From Litsea cubeba (taxonomy: Eukaryota > Streptophyta > Magnoliopsida > Laurales > Lauraceae), in assembly GCA_012931725.1 (NCBI GenBank), contig CM022944.1:35495342-35559341 (forward strand): a DNA stretch of 64,000 bases. Reading direction: 5' to 3'. The position numbers were made by a program, and so were the translations under genes. This document shows positions 48,564 through 59,469 of the stretch, piece after piece. The stretch's first letter is position 1. Every line of letters starts with the position of its first letter. Below the pieces are notes generated by a model. That model was given only the letters and a program-made list of their open reading frames with translations, was not told where the DNA came from and ran no database searches.

Positions 48564-50575
48564 GTGTACAGAATACCTCGTATTGTGAGCTTCTACCATA
48601 ATGTCATTCTTCAAATTATCTATCTTTGGAACACATAGTCTGCCACAGAAGTACAAAACTCCATCCATGATCTGAAAATCTGGGCATTCTGAGATATGCT
48701 GCACAATTTTTGCCAAGTCTGGATCTTGCATCTGACTGTCCTTGATTTTCTGAATGAAGACTGGCTCAGACACTGTCATATTTGCTAACATAACTCCTTC
48801 CCTCAAAGGTTGGAAATCTACTCTCAACTCTTCGAATTGCTGAAAATTGTAAAACCCTTGCAAACTAGCCAAACAAACTGATTTTCTACTCAATGCATCG
48901 GCCACTACGTTAACCTTCCCCGGATGATAGATGATCGGGAAATCATAGTCTTTGATGTACTCCATCCATCTTCTCTGCCTCATGTTTAATTCTTTCTGAG
49001 AGAACAAATATTGGAGACTACGGTGATCCGAATGAACTTCAAATTTTTCTCCGTATAAATAGTGTCTCCACATCTTCAACGCGAACACTATAGCTGCCAA
49101 CTCCAAATCATGCGTCGCATATTTCTTCTCATGTTCCTTCAATTGCCTCGAGCCATACGCTATCACATTCCCATTTTGCATCAAAACACATCCAAGTCCT
49201 ACACCTGAAGCATCCGTATAGATAACAAAACCACCACTCCCCGAAGGTAAGGTGAGGACAGGTGCTGAAAGTTTACCGCTTCTTCAATTCTTCAAAACTA
49301 GCTTCACGTTTCTCTGACCACACGAACGGTACATTCTTTCGGGTCAACTTGGTCAAAGGTGCTGCAATGGATGAAAATCCCTGTACAAATCTCCTTTAGT
49401 ATCCTGCTAACCCCAGAAAACTCCTAATCTCAGTCACATTCTTCGGCTTCTCCCAATTGATGACTGCTTCTATCTTTGCTGGATCAACTGCTAGTCCTTC
49501 TCTAGAAATGATGTGACCAAGAAAAGTGACTTGCTCTAGCCAAAACTCGCACTTTCCAATCTTCGCATACAACTGGTTATCTCTCAACAACTGCAATGAA
49601 TTCCTCAAGTGCTGCTCATGGTCTTCTCTTGACTTGGAATACACTAGAATGTCATCAATGAAGACGACTGTGAACTGATCTAGATAGGGTGCAAAGATCT
49701 TTTCATAAGGGCCATAAATACCGCTGGTGCATTCATCGGTCCAAAGGGCATCACCAAAAATTCATAGTGCCCGTATCTAGTCTGAAAAGCTGTCTTCGGG
49801 ATGTCTGATTCTCTAACTCTCAACTGATGATATCCGGACCTCAAATCTATCTTCGAGAAAAACTCTGCACCTTGCAACTGATCAAACAACTCGTCTATCC
49901 TTGGCAAAGGGTAGTTGTTCTTGATGGTCACTTGGTTCAATTTTCTGTAGTCTATACACATCCTCAAGTTTCCATCTTTCTTCTTGACAAATAGCACTGA
50001 GGCTCCCCATGGGGAAACACTTGGCCTTACAAAGCCTTTGTCTAGTAACTCTTGCAATTGTAGTTTCAATTCTCCTAACTCTGCTGGAGCCATCCTGTAA
50101 AGAGCAATGGAGATCGGAGCAGTTCCTGGCATCAATTCTATTGTGAACTCAACCTCTCTGACAGGTGGTAAACCTGGAACCTCTTCCGGAAAAACATTGG
50201 GAAACTCACAGACTACCGGAATGTTCTCCACCCCTAGGGACTGTTCATTCTTGGAGACAAATGCAATGAATCCTTCACATCCTGATCTCAACAACTTAGC
50301 TGCAGAAAGAGCTGAAATAAACCTAGCCGAAGAAACAATTTTCTCTCCCTGAAATCTCACCCCGAAGGATATCCCGTCCAATCTAAAAGCAATGGTCTTG
50401 CTATAGCAATCCATAGAGGCATGATGTCCCGCTAACCAATCCATGCCTAAAATGACATCGAAGTCATGCATAACTAAGATAATAAGGTCTGCAGGGAATA
50501 TGACATCTCCTATCTTCACTGAACAACTAGGGTAAAATGTATTACACACAACTTGTTTCCCTATCGGAGTAGTAA
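48559..50575 (-). pseudogene. pol: T protease end, RT, RNase H and integrase start
   Basis: Chromovirus pol on the - strand. Protease end VILGMDWLAGHHASMDC (about 50480-50420); RT with LFVKKKDGNLRMCIDYRKLN, PLPRIDELFDQLQGA, FSKIDLRSGYHQLRV and VMPFGPMNAP; an RT core of FIDDILVY type near 49660, bridged by a frame change at about 49680; LGHIISREGLAVDP; then RNase H (HDLELAAIVFALKMWRHYLYG, ADALSRKS) and the integrase zinc start (DIMVEAHNTRYSVHPG), broken off at 48559 by G1. A TAA near 49396 follows GLAGY, and the frame changes again near 49280. It continues at 16810. The N-terminal side is cut at 50575 by G3. Confidence 0.9.
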
Positions 50576-51411
50576 TGATGGACCGCGCCCCGAATGCTCA
50601 GGTTCCTACCGAGGTCGGCGGATGTGGGAGTCCGTTTGGTTCCGACCCTTTCGTAATCGGGGGGCAAGGGGCGTGCATCAACATTTCTTTTTTTGTGGGT
50701 GTGCCAGATTTTCTATTTTTACTTGGAATTGCAAGTGGTGATCCGGAGATCAACCTTCGCAAGTAAAAAGGAAATCAACTTCTTTCAAATTTTCCATTGC
50801 ACATATATTTAAGAAAAGAGACATTTTCTTGATTTGCCGTGAAAGGCGATTTTTTTGGCATTTATAACCGATTTTTGGCGTTTATAGCCGATTTTTGGCG
50901 TTTATAGCCGATTTACAATCCTTATCAACAATGAAAGACAAGAATTGTGATTTTTGTCTCTTTTGAAAAAAATACAAACTACAATGAAAGCAAGAAAAGG
51001 AGGATCTAACTTCTCAGGAGATTGTGGGGGACCCGTTTAGATTGACGGTCGCAAGCCATATGTGGGCTTCGCCATCATCCATGCAGATGAGAACAGAGGA
51101 TGCTATTAATTCGCTTGGCTTGGCTATAACCTCAGGTTTTTAGAAGACAAAGACCAAAAGGAGGTCCTATATCCAATAAAAAGCCGAGTAGACGGGCTGA
51201 AAAGCCACATCTAAGCCATTGGAAGCAGGAGGAGAAGGCAAGGACCTTGGGGGGGGGTACCCCCCAAGGGACTTTTGTCACCTTGTTGCGGTGGCCGGTG
51301 TAGAACTTCCGCAGAGTTTTCTCTCTTTTTCCTTTCTCTGGATTTCTGTCTGTGTGTTTGTGCTTTTTTCTCTGATGTTTCTGATGTCCTTTCTTCTTGG
51401 AGAGCTCTCCT

Positions 51412-51418
51412 ATTTATA
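51412..51418 (-). promoter_or_regulatory. G3 LTR TATA box
   Basis: TATAAAT on the - strand within CCTATAAATAGGAGAGC, as in G1. Confidence 0.7.
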
Positions 51419-52077
51419 GGCTTTTAGGTAGCCATTTAGGAGGGTTTATGAGCCTTGATTGTCATAAAGCTGCATAATGGGAGGAGTTACAAAATTGAAT
51501 TGTTTATTTTGTAACTCCTTTTTCTTGGCTTCTGATTGGCCGGAGGAGATTGAGGGCATTTAATCGCCTTTAATCGCCATGATGGGAGGAGTTTCATGGG
51601 TTAAATGCCATGAATCTCTTGACTTGTAACTCCCGAATGCTTGCTTCTGATTGGGCCGTCCAAAGAAATGGATTAATGACTGTAATAAAGCTAGTCAATT
51701 AATCGCATTAAGTGGTCGCCGAGCAGCTGAAGAGTCGCGGGCCGTGCCACGTCTTTTGGGATTCTTCTGTCGATGATCATCGATGGATCTTCATGTAGAT
51801 CGACATCAGATGATCATGTAATTTCAGGTGTTTGTTGCCAACAGCGGGTCGGTGCCATCTGTCCTGTCGATTTCTCGATCGGTCGGGTAGAAAGCACACT
51901 TTTTTTGGTTGACCGGGTGGCGATCAATATTGTTTTCGATACTCTTGATGATTGACCCGTGTTTTGGACGGATGTCAGAGGACTTGGTGTCTCAAAAGCA
52001 TGAGTTTTGGAAAGTACCAGAGGCTGGGCTCTTCGAATCGCGAAAAAAGGGCGAAAACCGGGGTTTCCGGGGCCTTC

Positions 52078-52182
52078 CCGGCGACCCCGGGTTCCAAGGT
52101 CGCCGGCGACCCTGGCCCAGGGTCGCAGGGGCCTGCGACCTTGGGCCAGGGTCGCAGGGGCCTGCGACCCTGGGGGGGTTTT
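52078..52182. repeat. GC-rich inverted-repeat cluster in the G3 U3
   Basis: Alternating GCGACCCTGG and CCAGGGTCGC phrases, for example CCAGGGTCGCAG-GGGC-CTGCGACCCTGG arms repeated, plus GGCGACC...GGTCGCC. The G1 5' LTR has a single GACCCTGG/CCAGGGTC set at about 47640-47680, so the cluster has grown here. Confidence 0.75.
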
Positions 52183-53196
52183 CCCCCTTTCGTGTCCCGT
52201 TTTGTGTCCGTTTTTGCTGTTTTTCGATTCTTTTTTCTTCTGTACTTTTCCTTGACATTTTGACCATTTATTGGCCTAATTTCTTTGTAGGAAAGCTGAT
52301 GAGAACCCTTGCATTTTATTTTGCAAAGCTTCCAATTTCCTGAGAAAGCCGAAGACTTTGTCGTGCAGAGCTGCCAATTTTCCGTCAGAAGCTGAAACTG
52401 GGCCAAACGATGTCGGAATGACCTAAAATTTGGTGTGAAGCCTCCTGAGCAATAAATAAGACCAACCATAGGATTTTGTTTGAGTTTTGAAGCCGTTTGG
52501 GGTCCTATCACCTGTAGACTTGTTTTTTGTCGCGATGAAGATGTCGCGGTTTGATGTGCGGTCAATCGATGTCCGATTGACTTGAAATTTGACAGGGAAC
52601 CTATTGGAGTGATTTTAAGATGATCCATAGGCTCTGTCTTGGAAACCATGGTCCCGGAGAGCTTTGTCGCTGAGAGGCCTGATTTGGCTTCCGAGCGTCA
52701 AACTATGGTCAGATGTTGTGGAAATGACCTGAAATTTGACGTGTAGCCCTTTATAAGCATTTTGAAGCCGTCCATGTGCTCTATCTGATGAGTAATGGCC
52801 TCGGTGGTTCTCGCCGCCGAGAGGCTTGATTTAGCTGTTCGAGGGTTGATGTAGGGTCAAACGTTATCGGTTTGACTCGGAACTTGACGTGGAGCCTTTT
52901 GGAAGTATTTTGAGACTATCCATCGGCCCTGATAGAAGATTTGGTGTCTCCGACGCTTTTGTCGTCGAGAGCTCCTTTTCGGCAGTCTGAGAAGCGAAGT
53001 TTAGGCCAAATGATTTTGAAATGGCCCGAAACTTCTTGTGTACTCCTCTTTTGGCTGTCTGGAAGAATCTTGCAGTTTTTGTCTGATTCTGACAAGATTT
53101 GATTTTTGGAAGCAGCATTGCCTATTTATGGCAAGTTGCGACTTCATGTAGCTCTTTGGATCTTGAAGAGGCAAAGTGACATTTTTGGTGTCAACA

Positions 53197-53210
53197 AATG
53201 CCCCCTCGAG
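53197..53210 (-). promoter_or_regulatory. G3 polypurine tract
   Basis: On the - strand, CTCGAGGGGGCATT directly before the LTR start TGTTGACACC. Confidence 0.75.
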
Positions 53211-54220
53211 GTACAGCGACGAGTTGCTTAACTTTTGTAGTCGATGTGCCTCGAAGAGATTTTCGAATGAGAACCTGTGACTTGACCAAGAGTCTTTGAG
53301 CAGTCTTTCTTTTTGGTATTTGTAGCCTTTTGAGTTTCCAGGGGAATTTTATGGTAGTGAAAGGGATCACATACCATCTCGAGGCAAAGTTTTGAAGATG
53401 ACATCAGGGATGTGGATTTGGGTTTTGACCTTGTGACCTAACAGGCTATATGTGGCAGGTTAGGGGGTCGGGTTTGGTTTTGATCGTGTGACCCAACAAG
53501 CTGTATGTGGAATGTTGGGGGATCAATTTTGGTTTTGATCTTGTGACCTAACAGGCTGTATGTGGCAAGTTAGGGGATCAGGTTTTGGTTTTTGGTTTTT
53601 GGTCTTGTGACCTAACAGGCTGTATGTGGCAAGTTAGGGGACCAGGATTTGGTTTGATTTTTGTGGAATGTCAATTTCAAGATTTTGGCTCAATTTGGTA
53701 GATGAGGCTGGATGGTTTGATTTTTGGAAGCTCATGGGGCTTGGAATTTTCTTTTGTATGGTCTAATCAACTCAAAAGAGGCATGGAACCATTTTTGTAT
53801 GCTCTTGGTAAGAGGGATTTCTCTTTGACTAAAAGCCCAAATTTTTTTTTTTTTTTTGTGTGCCTAGGTGGTCAAACCTGGCTCATATGGGCTAACCCAT
53901 GGGACCTTAAGCTTTTGAAATGGCTTAGATCTCATATGGTGCCATTTTGTAAAGAATATCCAAAAATATCTCATTTGGATAGAGAATATCTAAGAATATC
54001 TTTACTTGGAGAGAATCTCTCATGATCCCTTTATTTGGGATAGGATATCTCAAGATATCTTTCTTTTGGGAAAGAATCCGTCATAGATTTCTTTTTGGGA
54101 GAAAATCCTTCAAGATATCTTTCTATTGGGAAAGAATCTTTCTAATCTCTTTCTTTTGGTAAGGTTACTAATTAGTAACACTTACCTCTTTCTTCTTTCC
54201 TTCTTTGGTTTGCTCTCCTC
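53211..54220. other. Spacer between LTR and antisense gene, with repeats
   Basis: No ORF is convincing. It holds four tandem units of 55-64 bp at about 53431-53660, then (53940-54170) loosely repeated phrases of the type AGAATATCT, CAAGATATCTTTC, TTTTGGGAAAGAATC with a ~35-45-bp rhythm, leading to the TATA box. It is probably the upstream regulatory region of the antisense gene. Confidence 0.6.
53431..53660. repeat. 55-bp tandem repeat upstream of the antisense gene
   Basis: Four units starting at about 53431, 53486, 53541 and 53605, each with TTGTGACCTAACAGGCTGTATGT, then GGCAAGTTAGGGGATCAGG and a GGTTTTGG linker. The last linker is slightly expanded. Confidence 0.8.
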
Positions 54221-54227
54221 TATAAAA
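54221..54227 (+). promoter_or_regulatory. TATA box of the G3 antisense gene
   Basis: TATAAAA within CTCCTCTATAAAAGCAAGG, 129 bp upstream of the ATG at 54350 and on the strand opposite to the element's own transcript. It is followed by a pyrimidine-rich leader. It supports independent transcription of the antisense gene. Confidence 0.75.
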
Positions 54228-54359
54228 GCAAGGAGAAGGTTGGATCTCTTGCTCTTATTACTTTCTTTTGCAATAATCTCAAGAGGGCTTCAAGACCAAG
54301 AGCTTTTCTTCTTCAAGATCTTCAAGACTTTTCTTCTTCTTCTCCATCAATGGCTTCAA

Positions 54360-55139
54360 GTAAGTTCCCTTTTTCAAGAAAACTCCATTGTAGGAAAAAT
54401 AAAAAGATCTTTCTTTCTTTCCCTTTTTTTTGTTTCTTTCTTTTTCTTTTCTTCTTTTTTTTTCACGTGTTTTCCCCTTCTTTTTTTTCACACGTTTTTT
54501 TTTCTTTCTTTTTTTTTCATGTTTTTGTTGTTTTTTTTTTGTTTGTGGGCCGTACGGACAGATCCGTACGGATCTGGCCGTACGGCCACGTGGCCTGTGG
54601 GCCACGGCCTGTGGGCCAGCCCTCTTTTTTTTTCTCTTTTTTTTTTCATTTTTTTTTCTTTCCCTCCCCTTTTTTTTTGAGAGAGTTTCTTTTCTTTCTT
54701 TTTTTGTTTTCTTTCCCCTCTTTTTTTTTTTGAGAAAGTTTCTTTCTTTTCTGTTTTTTTTTTTTTTGCTCATCATGATAATGCATTTTTTTTTTCGCAA
54801 ACCAAGATGTTCATGCATGCATTCAAGTTGTAAATTAAATTTGTAGCATGATGTGATAGCATACCTGAAAGTTTTTGCAAATTTGGGAATTTGGAGCTCG
54901 CAGTGATGTTGAGCCCTTCCTGATTTTGCGGAGACTTTGAGGTTTCGAAAGTTTGGAGTTTCGGAGCTCGCAGCGATGTTGAGCCCATCTTCAAGCTTTC
55001 TATTTCTTTCGGGATGGTTCCTTTTCTTCGGAATTGCCCCGTCATCATGTCAAAATTTCGCCAGATTTTTTTTTTTTTTTTTTTTTAGCGAGATTCTGTC
55101 ATTTTGATGTTTGATCTTTTTCTTTTCCATCCTTTTCAG
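54360..55139 (+). other. Intron 1 of the G3 antisense gene
   Basis: Starts GTAAGT and ends in a pyrimidine stretch with TTTTCAG. T-rich throughout, with long T runs that cause spurious Phe-rich frames. It contains three CCGTACGG palindromes (54550-54585) and a repeated GCAGYGATGTTGAGCCC phrase (54900 and 54970). At 780 nt it is far longer than the other introns. Confidence 0.8.
54550..54585. promoter_or_regulatory. CCGTACGG palindrome array in intron 1
   Basis: CCGTACGG at 54550, 54564 and 54578 (14-bp spacing). The second extends to GATCCGTACGGATC and the third to GGCCGTACGGCC, both perfect palindromes. The array is followed by GTGGCCTGTGGGCCAC-type repeats. In G1 this array is deleted. Confidence 0.7.
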
Positions 55140-58100
55140 GTGGTTCCTCCAGAGCGAACAAGGGTAAAGAGCCTGCTACAAGCGTACCTCGTCGATCTTC
55201 TAGATCTTCTAATCCGGCCGTTCAGCAGGCTTTTGAGAAGGTCCAGTATGTTGAGAGAAATCTGGAAGAGTGCGACTCCCTCAACAGAGATGAGATGAGG
55301 CAGCGACTGATTGCTCTCAAGGTAGAGGAATTCTATAAGATCATGGTAAGCAGTCGTCCATGGGTGATGGAAGATCAGAGCGTTTTGCCCAAGCCTACCT
55401 TCTTCTTTGGTGATGCAGTCCCTGATGACATGACATACCAGAGGAGATGTTTTCAGTTTTCCTTCACAGCAGATGGTGAGAAGAAGACTGTTGCTACCCG
55501 GTCGACGTTTGATCGCACCGTCTCGATTCTGAGCCTTGCCCCCACGTGCCCTAAGAGGGAAGATCCTCCAAGCTGGGTGAGAAGGACAAATGTAATCAAG
55601 ACCGGGGTTTTTGTTGGCGGTTCTCCCTGGATATACGGAGAGGTCGCCTGTTGACATGGACCTGTTGATGCCCTCCAGCGGCTACCAGGGCTCTGATTAT
55701 CCGTCGGTCGATTTGAGACCGGTGGGCCTTGGTATTTTCAGTGGTGATGGCAGCAATTGGATCAAGCCTTTTCGACTTCGAGGTCGTTTCAATGCTGACT
55801 CCGAGTGGAAGTCGTGGACTGATCACATCCTGCTGATTGGTGGCGCCGTTTTGAAGGAAGCTGGGATTTTTGATGCGGTCCGCGCCTTTAGGGAGACCGT
55901 GATCTTTTCCGACGAGGCCTTCATGGCTATGCTGGAGTCATTCCTCCCTCAAACCAATACCTTCGTTGTGACGAATGGTGAGATTGGTTTTTCTTTGAAG
56001 GAGCTGAGCGCCATTACTGGATTGCCCATCCTCGGCAAACTCTATCAGGAGTTTATGCCGATTGACAGCGTCCTCGAGGGCCAGTATGAGGAGTTCAGGC
56101 TTCTATACTTTCAGCTCGTCGCCTTCTATGATTTTTTGAAGGAGAAGGGGGGTTTGAAAGTTAGATCCAGCAGTTGGAAGAGTTTTAGCTCTTCATTCCC
56201 CAACTTTTTTGATAGCAGGGAGTCTTCTGATAGCGTGACCCAAGAAGCCGGAGCTCAGGATCCAAGTTCAAAGAAGATCTTGGCCATGCAAGAAGAGTTG
56301 AGAGATTTCTGTGCAAGTACAAACGCCATATGTCCTGACATTGCACTGCGGAGAGATCTCGCTGTTTACCTCACTTATTGGCTTGGTGAGGCTGTTTTTG
56401 CTGGAGGAGATGGAACGCACATCAGGCCGCATTGTATTTTCCCGGCTTGTCAGATGGCGTTTGGAGAGCAGCTTGCTTTGGTGCCAGCTCTTTACTCCTA
56501 CCTGTGTACCGAACTGCAGGCTACTGCTTTTCTGGTTCGGCTTGGGCTTCCCATGAATAGGGTATTTTCAGCCCATATCTTTTATTCGTGGTATGTATAC
56601 CACTGTCCTGGCTTCCATCGGCTGGGTCCTGCACAGGATGATGATCCTCTGATGATTCGACTGGCTAAGGGCAAAGCCGTTTCCTAATCACTTTTGTTTG
56701 CCCGCATGAGGATCTGACGGTTCAGGGACGTCGAGATGGGGCAATCTTCAGTGAAGCTTTCTCCGGAGTTGCGGAAGAAGGCTTTTGATTTTGGTGCCTC
56801 CCGAGACTCTACCAGGGCAGGGTCGGGAAGGCATTATTCCTTGACAAATGCAGAGAGAGAGTGGCTTTTCAGCATACGTGTCGGCACGATGGTGTACCGC
56901 AGACATCTTTTCGTCGACATCCAGCCGTATGTACCCTATCGCTTTGCTTTGCAGCTGGGCTTTTCTCAAGGCGTTGTTGGAGCGCCTTCAAGCATGTTGA
57001 AGCGCTTTGGAGGCTTACAGGACGGGAGAAATGCATGGGCTTTCTATAGTGCTGAAGACACTACAGCCATGATTTCTTATCCTGTGTTGCTGACTTCCCG
57101 GACTGCCGGCTTTGCGAAGTGGTTCGCGGAGAGCTTTTCGGCATATCGGGGGCTTTCCAAGAAGGAGCTTGATGTGAAGCTGGCATCTGGAAAGGGCCTT
57201 GGAAAGTCGGATGGCATCCAGCGAGAGGAAGTTTGGGCCTTCCTTTCTGGAGAGAAGCACAAGATAGGCTTTCTCGGTGACCAGGGCGTCATTGGTTCTG
57301 AAGCTGTTCGAGAAATACCTGACGAGGCTTTGGAGCAGCTAGAACAGGAGGTTGCCGAACTTGGCGCTTGGATGCAAGCGGCACAGAGGCAAGCTTCCGT
57401 GGAGTCTACTGGCAAGAGCAGACCATCCAGTGAGGAGTCAAGTGGGAAACCTGACTCTGACAGCGGGGTAGGTTCTTCTAAGAAACGAACCCGCCGGAGT
57501 AAGAGGGGGAGGAGTCATCATCGCAGCAAGGGGCAGCATGAGGACTCTCCTGACTTGGAAGTTCCTCGTACTACCAATGAGGATGTGCCAGTGGATGCTG
57601 ACGAGCCTCCAGAGAAGAGAAGTCGAGAAGAAGAGACCGTCGGTGAAGGTATGATTCTTCCTTTTTCTCTTTCCATTTCTTTCATGGGATTTTTTCCATG
57701 TTATGATTTGCTTCTTGTTTCTGCTTTTCTCTTCTTTTTTTTTTAGCAGAGGAAGACTTGGTGATGCCTGAGGTCCCAACCGATGAGGTGGTGATGGATC
57801 CTGTTGAGGCACCTGAAGAAGAACCGAGGGACTCTGGAGTAAATCCAGAATCTCCAATTGGTACGACTTCTTTTGCTCTCTTTTTTTTGTCTGTGACTTG
57901 GTTTGCTAACACATTTTTTTTTGTCAGCTGACTTGCCACAGGGTTCTGATGACTTTGAACCATCGATGGACGCAAATGTTGATGATGCTTTCGATGAGTT
58001 CATGGAGGAAGAGAGTGTTCCGCCAGTCGTCGAAGAAGGTATTTTATAGTAATAACCCTGATAATGATTTTTGAACAGGATTATATTCTTACCTTTTTGT

Positions 58101-59050
58101 GTTTCTTTGGCAGGTTTTGAAGTGGCAGAGGAGGATCCGTCGTTTCCAGAGCAAGGGATGCTAGAGGTTAATCCAGAGGTAGAGACTCCTGGGACCAGTT
58201 CTGACAATGTTGAGGAGATTCCTCGCGCTGAGATTCCTTCCCGAGCAGGAGCAGCTTCAACTGGAAAGAGTTCTTTTGTTACTCTTTCAACAGATGATGA
58301 CATGAGCAGCCGACCAACGGAGTTGGGCGAATCTTCAGCTGGGCCATCTCTTCTTTTTTGCGAAGAAGGTGGTGGTGCGAGTTCTGAGCTCTTGGATTGA
58401 GACTCTCTTTTCTGGGCACTTGGAAGCCGGATTTAGCATGATCCAGCATGTGCGTGAGATTCTCGGTGATGCTGAAGAAGCTGGTTTGGATGTCACATAT
58501 GCCAGGGCGATCGTTAATAGGATCATTGAGCTGGGTGACAAGTGGTTTGAGACCATGGGTTTTCCTGACGATCAGTTCTTCAAGGAGATGTTCTCGGACC
58601 CTGCGGATAAGGCTCAATCTGACCTGGATGAGGCTACAGAAAGCAAGAAGCAGGCAGTCCGAGAGAGGAACTTAGAAGAAATAACCATCATTAGGCTGAC
58701 ACATGACCTTAACATCCTTGATAGGGAGGTCGATGAGGCCAGGAAACGTCTTGAGCATCTGCAGGCACAAGTCGCTGCCAAGTGGACTGAAATAACAGAG
58801 GCTCGTGAAAGGGAGACTGCTCTGATTCACCGAGTTGCGGATGCCATTCGAGTTCTCAAAAGGAAGTCTGATGAGGACAAACAATGGAAAACCGCTCGAA
58901 GGAAGCTTCCCTAGTGCAGAAGAAGGGTTACAGCCCACCCCAGCATCTCATGGCAGGTTCCTGAAGAAGCGTGCCTTGGAATCCTTGACGGATGAAGCCA
59001 AAAGCTTGCTTAAGGAGCTGAACTCTTGGCTGGAGACCGTTTTTGATTGA

Positions 59051-59469
59051 GCTCCTGTATACAGAAACCATCCTTCTTTCTTTTTTTTTGTACCACTTGT
59101 ATTTTTTTTGGTATTTTTTTTTTGTAGTGCTTGTGAACACTTTCTTTTTTTGGTACCACATGTATTTTTTTGGTACTCCTTTTTTTTTTGTGTAGTGCTT
59201 GTGAACACTTTCTTTTTTTTTGTTATCCCTACGCTCACTTTAATCTTTTTGTGATAAAAGTAATTGCTAAATGGGATGCTCTCTTTTTTTTTTTTGTTAT
59301 CCCTACGCTCACTTGAATCTTTTTGTGATAAAAGTAATTGCTTAAATGGGATGCTTTTTTTTTTGTTATCCCTACGCTCACTTGAATCTTTTTTGTGATA
59401 AAAGTAATTGCTAAATGGGATTTGATCAAAAAGGTGTCATTTTGTGAAAATCTTTTGTCAGAGTAATTG
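59051..59469. repeat. 3' region of G3: T-rich repeats and three 75-bp units
   Basis: T runs with GGTACCACATGTATT, TTTTTGGTACT and AGTGCTTGTGAACACT motifs (two rounds), then three copies of CCCTACGCTCACTTGAATC...GCTAAATGGGA at about 59228, 59302 and 59370. No gene. Confidence 0.75.

Larger units (their letters stand above)
13863..50575 (-). mobile_element. T: Tekay/Del-like chromovirus, split by G1 and cut by G3
   Basis: A Ty3/gypsy chromovirus on the - strand. From 3' to 5' the visible parts are: 3' LTR 13863-15533; polypurine tract; chromodomain and integrase 15550-16810; then, after G1 (16811-48558), integrase N-terminus, RNase H, RT and protease 48559-50575. The integrase zinc region stops at YSVHPG next to 48559 and resumes with TKMYQNLKSRFWW next to 16810. 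The pentamer CCCGG is duplicated on both sides of G1, which shows that both halves belong to one element. Gag and the 5' LTR must lie beyond 64000, on the far side of G3. Several stops make it inactive. Confidence 0.85.
50576..53196 (-). repeat. G3 3' LTR (2,621 bp)
   Basis: Runs on the - strand from TGTTGACACCAAAAATG (53196) to GCGCGGTCCATCA (50576). It is about 190 bp longer than the G1 5' LTR, mostly because it has five rather than four ~150-bp U3 repeats (reference points 52425, 52584, 52731, 52880 and 53028) and more GC-rich inverted repeats (52078-52182). TATA box at 51412-51418; three GGCRTTTATAGCC units at about 50858-50912; G-run hairpin near 51245-51270. Confidence 0.9.
54350..59050 (+). 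pseudogene. Antisense plant-mobile-domain-like gene, G3 copy, complete layout
   Basis: Five exons: 54350-54359 (ATGGCTTCAA, phase 1), 55140-57648, 57750-57860, 57928-58038 and 58114-59050; introns 780, 101, 67 and 75 nt, all GT...AG. Joining exon 1 to exon 2 gives MASSGSS in frame with the rest. Exon 2 encodes the conserved N-terminal half (VVTNGEIGFSLKELSAITGL; LRRDLAVYLTYWLGEAVF), similar to plant mobile domain/aminotransferase-like proteins, then a basic Ser/Arg stretch. Exons 3-4 are acidic. Exon 5 encodes a helical coiled-coil-like region (VDEARKRLEHLQAQVAAKW) ending ETVFD. It is inactivated by one-base insertions near 55625 and 58357 and stops at 56687 and 56715. Antisense ORFs between pol and the 3' LTR are known in Tat elements; the role is unknown. 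Confidence 0.85.

Noticed and set aside
13863..50575. Two separate chromovirus insertions
   Set aside because: The integrase is continuous across the G1 insertion and the CCCGG duplication flanks G1, so there is one chromovirus.
54126..54846. Phe-rich frames of 107-184 codons and their Lys-rich complements
   Set aside because: They arise from long T runs in the promoter leader and intron 1 of the antisense gene.
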